Source: Okeania sp. SIO2C9 (lineage in GTDB: Bacteria > Cyanobacteriota > Cyanobacteriia > Cyanobacteriales > Microcoleaceae). From it: a stretch of DNA of 64,000 bases. The notes below the pieces were generated by a model that was given only the letters and a program-made list of their open reading frames with translations, made no database searches and was not told where the DNA came from. The translations under genes and the position numbers were made by a program. This document shows, in pieces, positions 1 through 9,468 of the stretch; position 1 is the stretch's first letter, and each line of letters starts with the position of its first letter. The stretch is taken from contig NZ_JAAHGO010000009.1 of NCBI RefSeq assembly GCF_010672455.1, positions 58,521 through 122,520 of the forward strand, given 5' to 3'.

Positions 1-122
1 AACCCAAAACTGGGTAAGAGGTCACATGACAAGTGTCAAACAATTGAGGAGCCGTGTGCAGGGAAACTTGCAAGCACGGTTTTGTAGGAGAGGGTGGGGG
101 AGCGATTCCCTACTCGACTCCA
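1..122 (+). mobile_element. 3' end of a group II intron (domains V and VI)
   Basis: The segment at about 49-82 has the form of a group II intron domain V: it begins GAGCCGT, has a GAAA tetraloop-like turn and closes with ACGGTTT. It matches in layout the domain V of the complete intron at 6009-6043. A second stem at about 85-120 would be domain VI, and the intron would end near 121-122 in AC. Downstream sequence at once reads as TnpB protein, so the intron interrupts that gene. The rest of the intron and any reverse transcriptase lie left of the window. The exact 3' splice site is inferred. Confidence 0.7.
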
Positions 123-997
123 CCAAACTATCACAGGATTGTATGTTTATAACTTTTACTGATAAGTTTAAATCTGGCAAATTTTCTCTGTATTGTAACT
201 CAGAAACAAGAGAGGATTTGTTTAGGTCAAAAATTAATCGAGTGAGAATAGTTAGACGTGCAGACGGTTATTATTGTCAGTTTTGTATAGATGCTAATAG
301 AGAAGAACCAGGAAATTATACTGGCAATGTTATAGGTATTGATTTAGGTTTAAAATACTTCTATAAAGACCAAAACGATCATGCTGTTGTTTATCCTCAA
401 TATTTAAGGTTTGCAGAAAAGAAATTAAAACGTCGGCAACGACAATTAAGCAAGAAGTTTGTGAAAGGCAAAAAGCGGTGCGACCCCGCGACGACGACAG
501 CTCGCTTGCGGAATGCGCACCAAGACAGCCTCAATCAAACAATTACCACAAAGCCAGAAAGAGACTAGGGTTATGTCACTTGAAGGTAAGTAGGCAGCGT
601 AAAGACGCTCTGCATTAAGCAAGCCCGGTGCGTAGTAGCATCTAACGATGTTGTCGTCTATGAGGACCTGAAGATACAAAACATGGTCAAAAACCATCAT
701 TTGGCAAAGTCAATATCTGACGCATCGTGGTATCAATTCACTCAATGGTTGGAATATTATGGAAAAATTTTGGGTAAAGCAGTTGTTTCAGTAAATCCCA
801 AATTCACTTCTCAAGATTGTTCTAATTGTGGGCATAGAGTCAAGAAAACTTTGTCAACTCGTACTCATGTTTGTCCTAGCTGTCATGCTGAAATATGTCG
901 TGATACTAACGCAGCACGAAACATCTTGAATCGTGGATTAGAAATAATAGGTATTGAGTGGAATCAAGGTACCGTAGGGCATACGGGAACCTCCTAG
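123..997 (+). pseudogene. tnpB: tnpB, IS200/IS605-family RNA-guided nuclease, interrupted and frameshifted
   Basis: Two fragments in one frame carry TnpB hallmarks: the RuvC-I segment GIDLGLKYF near 350, the RuvC-II segment VVYEDLK near 650-670, and a zinc ribbon (CSNCGH, CPSCH) followed by the RuvC-III Asp in CRDTNAARN near 815-920. Between about 477 and 650 the frame is broken. A 45-bp GC-rich hairpin element is inserted at 477-521, and the stretch NNYHKARKRLGLCHLK continues in another frame before a second shift. The N-terminal exon is separated by the group II intron at the window start. TnpB proteins are guide-RNA nucleases of IS605/IS1341 elements. All three catalytic acidic positions survive, but the gene cannot encode an intact protein. 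No tnpA is seen. Confidence 0.88.
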
Positions 998-1132
998 TAA
1001 TAGGGAACGCTTTGGGAGATAACGGCCTCTGCTAATGATGGGCAACTTGATTGAGTAAGCTGTGTCGATGAGCAAAGAATCACTTTTTGTGAGAATCCCC
1101 GTGCCTAACAGTCGGGGAGTATGTCAACTACT
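998..1132 (+). mobile_element. IS200/IS605 right end, possible guide-RNA scaffold
   Basis: The tnpB fragment is followed by about 100 nt and then a hairpin, CCCCG...CGGGG at about 1095-1119, ending in AGTATGTCA. The same terminal AGTATGTCA follows the hairpin behind the second tnpB at about 38978, so this is the element's right end. In this family the tnpB 3' end and right end encode the omega RNA and the adjacent flank acts as guide. That role is inferred here. Confidence 0.6.
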
Positions 1133-1204
1133 ATAAAATTTCAACTACACTGTTTCGCTAGTGAGGATATTCTTCATAATCTTGAGAAAGTCTAGGATTA
1201 CAGC

Positions 1205-1423
1205 CTAGCCAAGCAAAAGTCCTTTATACCACTCAACGTCTGGGCAAAACTTTAAATCCTTTTTCAGTTCTGAATAGTTAATTTCCATCCACTTGCTCAT
1301 TGCCACTGGCTTCTCTAGTTTTATTCTATAACCTTGATCTGCCCAAACAATTTTCAGATTCGGGGCCTCATTTGATGACTTGAAGAAATATAAACTTAGC
1401 TTCTTCTCAGTAATAACCCTTGA
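1205..1423 (-). pseudogene. Open fragment of an unrecognised protein
   Basis: Read on the minus strand, a 70-codon stretch is open from a stop near 1424 to a stop at 1205. It has no start codon near its upstream end. The peptide contains LKIVWADQGYR and ends DVEWYKGLLLG. The ADQGY piece faintly recalls IS5-type transposases, but the rest does not fit well, so no function is assigned. Surrounding sequence is AT-rich and shows no other gene. It is most likely the tail of a gene that lost its 5' part. Confidence 0.35.
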
Positions 1424-1716
1424 CTATATTACCAAATATTTGTTGTTTTCTTCCTTTTACCTGATTAAACCCATAAGAGAAAAGATAATCAGCGATCGCC
1501 CACCCATAACCAAAATTTAACCTAACCATATCTACATATAACACCACAGAAATAGGGCGCGAACATTTATAAATGCTCAAACTCAGTCAGGGATAATTTC
1601 TAACTTCTAACTTCTAACTTCTGACTTCTGACTTCTCCTACTATCTACCCCCTTGCCAATGATCCCCTACCATTGGACACTGAGAATGACAATATTGTTG
1701 GCAGTGAGGTTCAACC

Positions 1717-3003
1717 GTGAAAAACGTACTAAGTATAATTCTAGGCGGTGGTGCAGGTACCCGTCTCTATCCATTAACAAAACTGCGGGCCAAACCAGCA
1801 GTCCCCCTAGCCGGGAAATATCGGTTGATAGATATTCCCATCAGTAACTGCATCAACTCAGACATCGAGAAAATCTATGTTCTGACCCAATTCAACTCAG
1901 CTTCTCTAAACCGTCATATTACTCGCGCCTACAACTTCCCAGGTTTCAGTGAAGGTTTTGTAGAAGTTCTTGCAGCTCAACAAACTAAAGATAATCCAGA
2001 GTGGTTCCAAGGAACCGCCGATGCTGTCCGTAAATATATCTGGTTATTCAAAGAGTGGGATATTGACTATTACCTAATTCTCTCCGGAGACCATCTCTAC
2101 CGCATGGACTATCGGGAGTTTGTCCAACGTCATATTGAAACAAAGGCAGATATTACTCTGTCTGTCTTGCCCATTGATGAAGCACGGGCATCTGATTTTG
2201 GTTTAATGAAAATTGATGACTCTGGTCGAATCGTTGAATTTAGCGAAAAACCTAAAGGGGACGCTCTAAAAATTATGGCAGTGGATACCTCTGTTTTAGG
2301 AGTTAGTCCAGAAGTTGCTAAAGAACAACCCTATATTGCTTCTATGGGGATTTATGTCTTTAATAAAGATGTCATGGTCAAACTATTGGAAGAATCCCTA
2401 GATCCAGATTTTGGTAAGCAAATTATACCTAATTCGGCTAAAGATTATAATGTTCAAGCTTACCCATTTGAAGGTTATTGGGAAGATATTGGGACGATTA
2501 GGTCATTCTATGAAGCTAATTTGGCTTTGACCCAACAGCCTCAACCACCCTTTAGCTTCTATGATGAAAAAGCTCCTATCTATACTCGTTCTCGGTATTT
2601 ACCACCAAGTAAACTTTTAGACTGCCAGATTACAGAGTCAATTGTCGGAGAAGGTTGTATTCTTAAACAATGCCGAATTGACCATTGTGTTTTAGGATTG
2701 CGATCGCGAGTTGAAGCTGGTTGTATAATAGAAGACTCTCTTCTGATGGGTGCAGATTACTACGAACCTTTTGCAGAACGTAAATCTGGCCGACAAAAGG
2801 GTATTGTCCCATTGGGTATCGGTGCTGAAACGACTATTCGTGGGGCGATCGTTGATAAGAATGCCCGTATTGGTCGGAATGTCCAGATAATTAATAAAGA
2901 CCGTATAGAGGAAGCTCAACGTGAGGATGAAGGATTTATCATTCGTAACGGTATTGTTGTTGTCTTGAAGAATGCCATTATCCCAGATGGCACAGTGATC
3001 TAG
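1717..3003 (+). CDS. glgC: Glucose-1-phosphate adenylyltransferase (ADP-glucose pyrophosphorylase)
   Basis: Makes ADP-glucose from ATP and glucose-1-phosphate, the committed step of cyanobacterial glycogen synthesis. The 428-residue protein has the usual family length. The N-terminus carries the nucleotide-binding [12 protein letters not shown] motif (residues 10-21) and the [14 protein letters not shown] segment. Further on are GTADAVRKY, the sugar-phosphate site EGYWEDIGT (about residue 250) and a C-terminal left-handed beta-helix region ending [10 protein letters not shown]. Start is GTG at 1717, chosen because the conserved N-terminus begins there and GAGG lies 7 nt upstream. The enzyme is normally activated by 3-phosphoglycerate. 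The gene stands alone: upstream DNA has short ACTTCTA/ACTTCTG repeats (about 1600-1636) and downstream DNA is IS debris. Confidence 0.97.
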   Translation: MKNVLSIILGGGAGTRLYPLTKLRAKPAVPLAGKYRLIDIPISNCINSDIEKIYVLTQFNSASLNRHITRAYNFPGFSEGFVEVLAAQQTKDNPEWFQGTADAVRKYIWLFKEWDIDYYLILSGDHLYRMDYREFVQRHIETKADITLSVLPIDEARASDFGLMKIDDSGRIVEFSEKPKGDALKIMAVDTSVLGVSPEVAKEQPYIASMGIYVFNKDVMVKLLEESLDPDFGKQIIPNSAKDYNVQAYPFEGYWEDIGTIRSFYEANLALTQQPQPPFSFYDEKAPIYTRSRYLPPSKLLDCQITESIVGEGCILKQCRIDHCVLGLRSRVEAGCIIEDSLLMGADYYEPFAERKSGRQKGIVPLGIGAETTIRGAIVDKNARIGRNVQIINKDRIEEAQREDEGFIIRNGIVVVLKNAIIPDGTVI

Positions 3004-3085
3004 TAAGTGTTTGAGTTTTAGTTGTTAGTTGGTTAGCGGTTATTATTAAATGCTGCTAACCACTAAATGCTAATTGCGAGTTTTT

Positions 3086-3260
3086 GACATCCTCCTGACG
3101 TTTCGCGTAAGCGCAACGCGGGATTCCCTAACATCGCTGATAGGATTTTTCTGCTTCTAACGCACCTGCCTCCAAGGCCGAACCTCTTGTCGGTCTAAAG
3201 GTGTGCTCCACAGTAGGTCACCAATCCGACAGATCCTCTAGACACTGCTAGCTCAATAGC
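3086..3260 (-). mobile_element. Remnant of an IS200/IS605 right end, inverted
   Basis: On the minus strand this ends with a GC-rich palindrome followed by GGAGGATGTCAA, the usual terminus of IS1341-type elements. The preceding 100 nt share the phrase GGTCTAAAGGYGTGCT with 29145-29260, so both are decayed ends of the same kind of element. No coding frame survives. The rest of 3004-3390 holds only a GC-rich small repeat (about 3320-3378) directly upstream of the kinase start. Confidence 0.5.
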
Positions 3261-3390
3261 CTTATTCTTTGAGCATAGCATATTATTTTAAGAACCGCAA
3301 AATTGATTGGTTTTCGCGGACGACGCTCCCCTAATAGCTGCCGCACTTGCTTCGCCAACGGGAGAGCGCGGGTCTCCAACCAACGTTGAG

Positions 3391-6300
3391 ATGAGCAAAC
3401 TAATTATTCTGATTGGACTTCCAGCTAGTGGCAAATCCACTCTAGCAAGGAAAATAGTTACTAGATATCCTCAGTGTCAATTAATTGTGCGACTCGTTGG
3501 CTAGTCAAGACTGCTGAAAAGCAGGTATATCTAGCCTTCCAGGTCACGACATGAAGCTAATAACTTTCCCTACGGGATAACTTCGTTAACGACCTGTGAA
3601 AACTCTTATACCCTTGGTGGTGAAATTCCATCCGCCCTGTTGTTGGGTTGACAGCATGGGCCACATTGGTGAGACTGAACATCAAACTGGTGAAGCTGGT
3701 CCAAAAGCGGGAAAATACCAGTTACCGAGGAACGATACCGCAAGCAGAGGCTGACAAGTGGACGAACAGGAAGGTAATTAAACTCTCGTTAGACATGACC
3801 ACCTCAAAGGTAGCTATGGGGTGTAGGACGAAAGTCAGAGGGTCTATGGATATAAATATAGTTAAGTTTATATCAACAATCGTATCGAACCCTTCGGGAG
3901 AGTTTACCCCACTAAATCAGCCGTAATAAAGGAATAAGGGAACGAGAAAACCTCTTTGAGACACCTAAGAATATAGGTCGATAACTTAGGAAGCCATTCA
4001 AGGTGAATCTACGCTTTGGACGTAGGTCTTAGGGAGAGTAGGATTGGGTAAAAAGCTATCAAGCTGACGTACCCACTGTTAGACGTAATGTAAGGTAATT
4101 ATTAGCGATGAATAAAGCTAAAACACTAAAAAAAAGATTGGATAATCCAAAGCCCTTTCTTGAGTGTGTCTTACATTCTGAGGAGACCTCAGAATTACGC
4201 ACTCGCTTTTTAAGCGTGGCATGGGATACAGACGATGTTCCGTCCCAAGTCAGTGTCAACCCAAATATCCAATGGAAGGACATAAATTGGAAACGGGTAG
4301 AAACGTATGTATTTAAGTTGCAAAAGTTAATTTACAGAGCATCCAGCCGTGGCGAAATCCGCAAGATGCGCAAATACCAAAAACTTCTGACCAAAAGTTA
4401 TTATGCTAGGTTGCTAGCTGTTAGGCACGTGACACAGGATAACCAAGGACGAAAGACCGCAGGTGTGGACGGAATCAAGAATCTACCACCAATGCAACGC
4501 TTCAACCTGGTGTACCTACTTTCATCACGACACCTCAAAGCAAGCCCAACCCGTAGAGTCTGGATACCAAAACCAGGAAAAGATGAAAAACGTCCGTTAG
4601 GCATCCCTACGATGTATGACCGTGCGTTACAAGCCCTGGTGAAGCTAGGTATGGAACCAGAATGGGAAGCACGCTTTGAACCTAACAGCTATGGTTTTAG
4701 ACCAGGACGGTCAGCACATGATGCCATTGAGGCCATCTTTAACAGTATCTGCCAGAAATCAAAATATGTTTTAGATGCAGACATATCCAAATGTTTTGAC
4801 CGAATTAACCATGATGCACTGTTAGGAAAGATTGGAAAAACTCCATACAGAAGATTAATCAAACAATGGTTAAAATCCGGAGTTTTTGATAACAATCAAT
4901 TCCTAGACACTACGGAAGGTACACCGCAGGGAGGGGTAATTAGTCCCCTACTATCAAACATCGCCTTACATGGTATGGAAAAATGCCTCGAAGAATTTGC
5001 TAAAACCTTACCAGGAACAAAGCGAGTAAATAAACAGGCACTATCCATAATACGCTATGCTGATGACTTTGTAATCCTACATGAAGATATCAAAGTAGTC
5101 CTGCAAGCTAAAACGGTAATACAGGAATGGTTAAACCAGGTAGGATTAGAACTAAAACCAGAAAAAACTAAAATTGTCCACACCCTAGAAGAATATGAAG
5201 GTAATCAACCCGGATTTGACTTCTTAGGTTTCACAATCAGGCAATGGAAAGTTAAGTCAACTAAAAAAGGATTTAAAACGCTGATTAAACCATCTTCCAA
5301 GAGTATTAAAACTCATTATCGGAAACTGGCAGATATATGTGATTCACATAAATCTGCCCCTACAAAAGCTCTAGTAGCTAAACTAAACCCGGTAATTAGG
5401 GGATGGGCTAACTACTTCTCAACCAAAGTCAGCAAGAAGGTATTCAGTAAAATGGATAGCCTCCTATGGAAAAGACTATGGAGGTGGGCAAGTAGAAGGC
5501 ATCCAAATAAGTCCGCCAAATGGGTGAAGAAAAAGTATTTCCCCCGCTGCAAAGAAACCCGAAACTGGATACTTAACGACGGCGAATATATACTAAACCA
5601 ACACTCGGATGTATCTATTATAAGGCACATCAAGGTGAAAGGTAGTAAATCCCCTTATGACGGCGATTGGACTTATTGGAGTAACAGAATCGGTAAATAT
5701 CCAGGCGTAAGGAAAGAAGTCGCAACGCTATTAAAACGACAAAAAAATAAATGCGCATTTTGTGGACTAACCTTTAGATCGACTGACCTTATGGAAGTTG
5801 ACCATATAAAACCAAGGTCTAAAGGTGGTGACAACACACTCAAAAATAAACAATTGTTGCACCGACATTGCCACGACAGTAAAACAGCGTCAGATAACAA
5901 GACATATCCACAATTTAAGCCACAGGACTTACCTGAAAATTATATATGGATTGACGATATGTTAACTCTGAAGCAAGATGTACCCATGAAAAGGGACGTT
6001 TAAGAGAGGAGCCGTGATGAGGTGAAAGTCTCACGTCCGGTTCTGAAGACAAGCAGACTCTATAAAGGGATAACCGGAAATGGGTTTGCTTAGTTTAACT
6101 CTACTGATGCTATCCGTGCTCAGTTATTTGGTGATGAAGCAATTCAAGGGCCTTGGCTCCAAGTATGGCAGCAAGTACAGCAACAATTTTACCAAGCTGT
6201 ACGCCAGACATCTCTCGCCATATATGACGCTACTAATGTCCAACGTCGGCAACGACGACAAGTAATTGACTTGGCAAAGGAAAGTGGATTTAGCCATCTA

Positions 6301-6465
6301 ACTGGTTTATGGCTTGACAAATCATTAGAATTATGCTTAAAAAGAAATCTACAACGACAGCGTCAAGTTCCTGAAGAAGTAATAATGAAAATGTATCGAC
6401 AGTTAACAGATGCTCCTCCTTCTTGTAAAGAAGGATTAGACGTACTGAAACGAATTGCTAAATAA
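3391..6465 (+). CDS. Small AAA/zeta-type P-loop kinase, split by a group II intron
   Basis: Exon 1 is 3391-3486 and exon 2 is 6100-6465. Joining them gives an uninterrupted 153-residue protein. Exon 1 holds the Walker A motif GLPASGKST (residues 9-17) and stops exactly at a codon boundary after QLI. Exon 2 resumes STDAIRAQLFGDE and continues YDATNVQRRQRRQVIDLA, the order seen in AAA_33/polynucleotide-kinase-like ATPases. The reading frame across the inferred junction is perfect, so splicing should restore a working protein. The substrate is unknown; relatives phosphorylate nucleic acids or small metabolites, and zeta toxins share the fold. ATG at 3391 is chosen because the conserved sequence starts there. 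A GC-rich small repeat sits just upstream and may have replaced the native promoter region. Confidence 0.82.
3487..6099 (+). mobile_element. Complete group II intron (chloroplast-like type)
   Basis: The 2613-nt element begins GTGCGAC, matching the group II 5' consensus GTGYG. Domain V lies at 6009-6043 (GAGCCGT...CGGTTC). A domain VI stem, AGCAGAC paired with GTTTGCT, lies near 6053-6090, and the end is AC at 6098-6099. An intron-encoded protein occupies domain IV. A possible EBS1, AATTAA at 3776-3781, is complementary to TTAATT, the last six exon bases before the insertion. The flanking gene reads in frame when the intron is removed, so the ends are well constrained. It appears intact and may still splice and move. 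Confidence 0.9.
4108..6003 (+). CDS. ltrA: Group II intron-encoded reverse transcriptase/maturase with HNH endonuclease
   Basis: A 631-residue intron protein. The reverse transcriptase domain spans about residues 70-370, with the primer/template blocks PLGIPTMYDRALQALV, the YGFRPGRS segment, the TPQGGVISPLLSN block and the catalytic YADD motif (SIIRYADDFVIL). The maturase X domain follows (NPVIRGWANYF). Near the C-terminus is an HNH nuclease with CAFCG, DLMEVDHIKPRSKGG and HRHCHD. This order is standard for mobile group II introns: the protein aids splicing, nicks target DNA and copies the intron RNA. All key motifs are intact. ATG at 4108 is used; no clear ribosome-binding site is visible. 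It lies wholly inside the intron at 3487-6099. Confidence 0.95.
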   Translation: MNKAKTLKKRLDNPKPFLECVLHSEETSELRTRFLSVAWDTDDVPSQVSVNPNIQWKDINWKRVETYVFKLQKLIYRASSRGEIRKMRKYQKLLTKSYYARLLAVRHVTQDNQGRKTAGVDGIKNLPPMQRFNLVYLLSSRHLKASPTRRVWIPKPGKDEKRPLGIPTMYDRALQALVKLGMEPEWEARFEPNSYGFRPGRSAHDAIEAIFNSICQKSKYVLDADISKCFDRINHDALLGKIGKTPYRRLIKQWLKSGVFDNNQFLDTTEGTPQGGVISPLLSNIALHGMEKCLEEFAKTLPGTKRVNKQALSIIRYADDFVILHEDIKVVLQAKTVIQEWLNQVGLELKPEKTKIVHTLEEYEGNQPGFDFLGFTIRQWKVKSTKKGFKTLIKPSSKSIKTHYRKLADICDSHKSAPTKALVAKLNPVIRGWANYFSTKVSKKVFSKMDSLLWKRLWRWASRRHPNKSAKWVKKKYFPRCKETRNWILNDGEYILNQHSDVSIIRHIKVKGSKSPYDGDWTYWSNRIGKYPGVRKEVATLLKRQKNKCAFCGLTFRSTDLMEVDHIKPRSKGGDNTLKNKQLLHRHCHDSKTASDNKTYPQFKPQDLPENYIWIDDMLTLKQDVPMKRDV

Positions 6466-6475
6466 TATCATCAGG

Positions 6476-6556
6476 ACTTATGCAGAATCACCATATCTAG
6501 TAGGGGCGAATGGCCATATCTAGTAGGGGCGAATGGCCATTCGCCCCTACAGAGTT
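6476..6556 (+). repeat. R1 repeat, partial, with internal tandem duplication
   Basis: It starts CAGGACTTATGCA, close to the R1 terminus, then contains ATATCTAGTAGGGGCGAATGG twice in tandem and closes the palindrome with CCATTCGCCCCTAC. The right R1 terminus is missing. The palindrome GTAGGGGCGAATGG/CCATTCGCCCCTAC also occurs alone at 46611-46637. Confidence 0.7.
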
Positions 6557-7442
6557 TTTGTGATGACGTGAGGTCATCAATTAGCAGGAGCGCTGTAGAG
6601 CATCTACCTATCGAAAAAAAGAAAAAAATCTTTTAGTCAATGCTCTGATTTTAAGTAAAGGGAATTGTTAGTTATTAATTACTAAAATGAAATTTTATAT
6701 ACATACAATATTAATTAAATTCATCCCTATATTACAACCAAAAAATAGCTTTAATTCTGACATTTTTCATAATTAATAATTAACTTTTAATGTGGAGTTA
6801 TAGCACTAAATAAAAATTATTACAGCCATGAAACTTCAATACCTTGCAGGTAATAGTTTGAAATCAACCTGATAGATAATAGCTGAGTGTCTATAGCTAA
6901 ACTATAAAACAGAGTACGGAAATTGCTATTACTCTTTCAGGAAAAACCGAACTTAAATGAATGTTAAACTTTGATAACTTGAAAGAAAGTCAAACATTAT
7001 AATTCAACCTGACTGATTAGTTACTAATATCTGGCAGTAGTTTTTTTATATATAAAAAATTTGGCAAACCTGGATATAGGTTGAAACTAATTTCTATTCG
7101 AGCAAGCATGACAATGTGTATCTAAATTTATCAAAATAATTGGGTCTAAAACCTCGCCTTTTCAGGCGAAATATTTTTGGAGCGAGGCTCAAGTCCCTGT
7201 TACAAAAATAACTTCTGTACGTCGCCAATCCGACGGCTCCCCTATCTGACTTCTGACTTCTGACTTCGTTAAGAATATCGCATCTGACAAATCAAAAAAA
7301 ACACTTGAAACTACAGGGTATATTACTTTTGGCTTTTTGTAATTGACAGTAGTCAAAAATAGTTTTCTTATAATTAACTACTAAGTAATCGTATATCAAA
7401 TTCAAATTAATCTGAAAAATATTAAAATGAGGAGATAGATGA
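6557..7442. other. Intergenic, AT-rich, with one R11 repeat
   Basis: No coding frame, RNA gene or clear promoter is recognised from 6557 to 7140. At about 7150-7230 is an R11 copy (CCTCGCC..GGCGA hairpin, then TATTTTTGGAG and CTGTTACAAAAATAACTTCTG), followed by short CTGACTT repeats. The last 15 bases before the DnaJ start contain its ribosome-binding site. Confidence 0.5.
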
Positions 7443-8453
7443 ATGGCTACAACTGATTTTAAAGACTATTATTCAATCTTAGGTTTAACTAAAAGCGCTA
7501 CTTCCGAAGAAATAAAAAAAGCTTATCGTAAATTAGCGAGGAAGTACCACCCAGATATGAACCCGGGTGACAAGAAAGCAGAAGCTCGTTTTAAAGAAGT
7601 TAATGAAGCTTATGAAGTTTTATCAGATCCAGAAAAACGTAAAAAGTATGACCAATTTGGTCAATACTGGAATCAAGTAGGTTCTACAAGTGGCGGATGG
7701 CCTGGAGGTACTGGTGGTACTACCGTAGATTTTGGAGGTTTCGATTTTAGTCAGTATGCCAGTTTTGAAGATTTTATCAATACCTTATTAGGTCGTGGTG
7801 GAACTCCAGGTGGTAATCCTGGTGGACGACAAACTTATACCTACAAGACTAATACAGGTTGGCCAGGGGGATTTAATAATGGATTTGATGGTTTTTCTAA
7901 TTTTGAAAATCGTCAGTCAGGAGCTTCTCTGAATTTAGAAGCTGATATTACTCTTACTTTTTCAGAAGCTTTCCGAGGAACACAGAAGCGTGTGGGTAGT
8001 GGAGAAGTTTCTATTCCTCCAGGGGTTAAACCAGGAAGTAAAATTAGAGTTAAAGGTAGAGGTCAATTAGATCCATACACTAAGAAAAGAGGAGATTTGT
8101 ATCTGAAGGTAGAAATTCAGTCTCATTCTTTTTTCCAGTTTGACGGAGATAATTTACTTTGTGAAGTACCAATAACTCCTGATGAAGCTGTATTGGGTAC
8201 ATCTATTGAGGTGCCAACTCCTGATGGTATGGTTAATGTTAATATTCCTGCGGGTATTCGTTCCGGTCAGTCTTTACGGTTACGAGGTAAGGGATGGCCA
8301 AAGGCTAAGTCAGGGGGACGTACTGACCAGTTAGTACGAGTTACTATTACTGTCCCCAAAGATATTAGTGCTATAGAAAAAGAGTGCTATGAAAAAATTA
8401 AAGCTAATCGTACTTTCAATCCTCGTAGTCATTTGCAAAGTATATCGTTGTAG
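7443..8453 (+). CDS. DnaJ-family co-chaperone without zinc finger (CbpA-like, type II)
   Basis: Stimulates Hsp70 ATPase and hands over unfolded clients. The 336-residue protein has an N-terminal J domain (residues 7-72) with the essential HPD in [10 protein letters not shown] Gly/Phe-rich linker follows (about 75-155, many GG and FGG), then the two beta-sandwich client-binding domains (about 160-325; [45 protein letters not shown]). The CxxCxGxG zinc-finger repeats of DnaJ proper are absent, which places it with CbpA/type II proteins. ATG at 7443 follows a strong GAGGAGA by 8 nt. No dnaK or grpE is adjacent, so it is a stand-alone unit; downstream is a GGGAGTG tandem tract. Confidence 0.93.
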   Translation: MATTDFKDYYSILGLTKSATSEEIKKAYRKLARKYHPDMNPGDKKAEARFKEVNEAYEVLSDPEKRKKYDQFGQYWNQVGSTSGGWPGGTGGTTVDFGGFDFSQYASFEDFINTLLGRGGTPGGNPGGRQTYTYKTNTGWPGGFNNGFDGFSNFENRQSGASLNLEADITLTFSEAFRGTQKRVGSGEVSIPPGVKPGSKIRVKGRGQLDPYTKKRGDLYLKVEIQSHSFFQFDGDNLLCEVPITPDEAVLGTSIEVPTPDGMVNVNIPAGIRSGQSLRLRGKGWPKAKSGGRTDQLVRVTITVPKDISAIEKECYEKIKANRTFNPRSHLQSISL

Positions 8454-8467
8454 TTTAAGTTCACTTC

Positions 8468-8527
8468 GGAGATGGGGAGATGGGGAGTGGGGGAGTGGGG
8501 GAGTGAGGGAGTGGGGGAGTGGAAAAA
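8468..8527. repeat. GGGAGTG/GGGAGAT heptamer tandem tract
   Basis: About eight units of a 6-8 bp GGGAG-type repeat lie 15 bp downstream of the DnaJ stop codon. Similar tracts occur at 22650-22685 and in many cyanobacterial intergenic regions. No gene is present. Confidence 0.7.
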
Positions 8528-8584
8528 ACTGTGGGGGTTGCTGAATCAAGGGATGAATTTTTTTGGAACAGGTAAATCTCACTT

Positions 8585-8745
8585 TTAATACTTCATAATT
8601 CTTTCTTGCGTTGTCTGAGTTTTAAGCTTTTGATATCTTCTAAGCTTTCCTTCGACTGCGATATAAGACTGTTCAGCATTTACAATTGGATTATATTTAC
8701 TATGGTGAAAAGGGTATATAGATTAAGCGAATCTTTGATTTTTTT
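8585..8745 (-). pseudogene. Transposase C-terminal remnant (DDE type)
   Basis: On the minus strand, after a frameshift near 8725, the frame reads HHSKYNPI and then about 40 residues to a stop at 8585. A frame just upstream reads LIYIPF. The Y-x-P-x-x-SKYNPI pattern is typical of the third catalytic region of IS630/ISAzo13-type transposases, in which a Glu follows NPI; here it is Val. Only this tail survives. The remaining DNA from 8746 to 9117 shows nothing supportable. Confidence 0.4.
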
Positions 8746-9117
8746 TTCAGACTAAACTGAACAATTTGTTTGATAAATTGAGTCCTACTATTAAACTACG
8801 CAATACCATTATCTAGGTTAATTACTAACTTTTCTATCTCTCAAAAATTAGCTTAATTTTCTTAGTAATATCTGCTTAAACAACTAACAATAAAATCGTA
8901 TATTTCGGCAGAAATTCCAAAATATTTGGAAAATTTTTCACCTTCTCTATCTTTAGAATCTATTTTGTATCTTCTACAGAATATCAAGATACAGCAGATT
9001 CCAAGTATATGAAGTACAGAGATTAACAATTGAATGAATGCAAATGCGAGCATCTTGCCTGCGATTAGTGTACCTTACTCAAGTGCAATCTGTTGTAATT
9101 TTATCTACAAATAAACT

Positions 9118-9205
9118 CAGGACTTACGCAAATTGACTTTTAACCCACCACCTGTAGGGGCGAATGGTATTCGCCCTCGCTATATCTATATTCTCTGTTT
9201 AATAC
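9118..9205 (+). repeat. R1 repeat, right end lost
   Basis: It begins CAGGACTTACGCA, followed by AATTGACTTTTAACCCACC and TGTAGGGGCGAATGG. It matches the 60017-60130 copy without the 24-bp cassette present there. It decays after TATTCTCTG, where intact copies continue CGTAAGTCCTG. From 9206 to 9468 only a pyrimidine-rich TTCCTTC tract is seen, facing the kinase gene's 3' end. Confidence 0.75.
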
Positions 9206-9468
9206 CAATTTGAAAAAAGAATGCTACAAAAATATAGACTTTGATCGAGCATGCTTAAAAATAGCTATTACAGTTCATTTTAGATAGTTATTTATATCGT
9301 TTTTCCCTTTTTTTCAATATTTATCCCTTCTTCCTTCTTTCCTCTTCCTTCTTTCTTACTTCTACAATTCGTAACAAACATTTATCAAATTGGTATAAAT
9401 CCTGAAACTATTAAAAAATTAAGTCTTAGTGTTTTTGAGATAGTTAAGTAAAACTACTTCATTTCTTC

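Noticed and set aside
3648-3926. 92-codon frame before the intron reverse transcriptase
   Set aside because: Lies in structured domains I-III of the group II intron and is not protein-like.
7443-8453. Full DnaJ with zinc finger
   Set aside because: No CxxCxGxG repeats between the Gly/Phe region and the C-terminal domains.
8862-9053. 63-codon minus-strand frame with a hydrophobic start
   Set aside because: No ribosome-binding site, its 5' end overlaps a worn R6 half-copy, and no family resemblance is seen.
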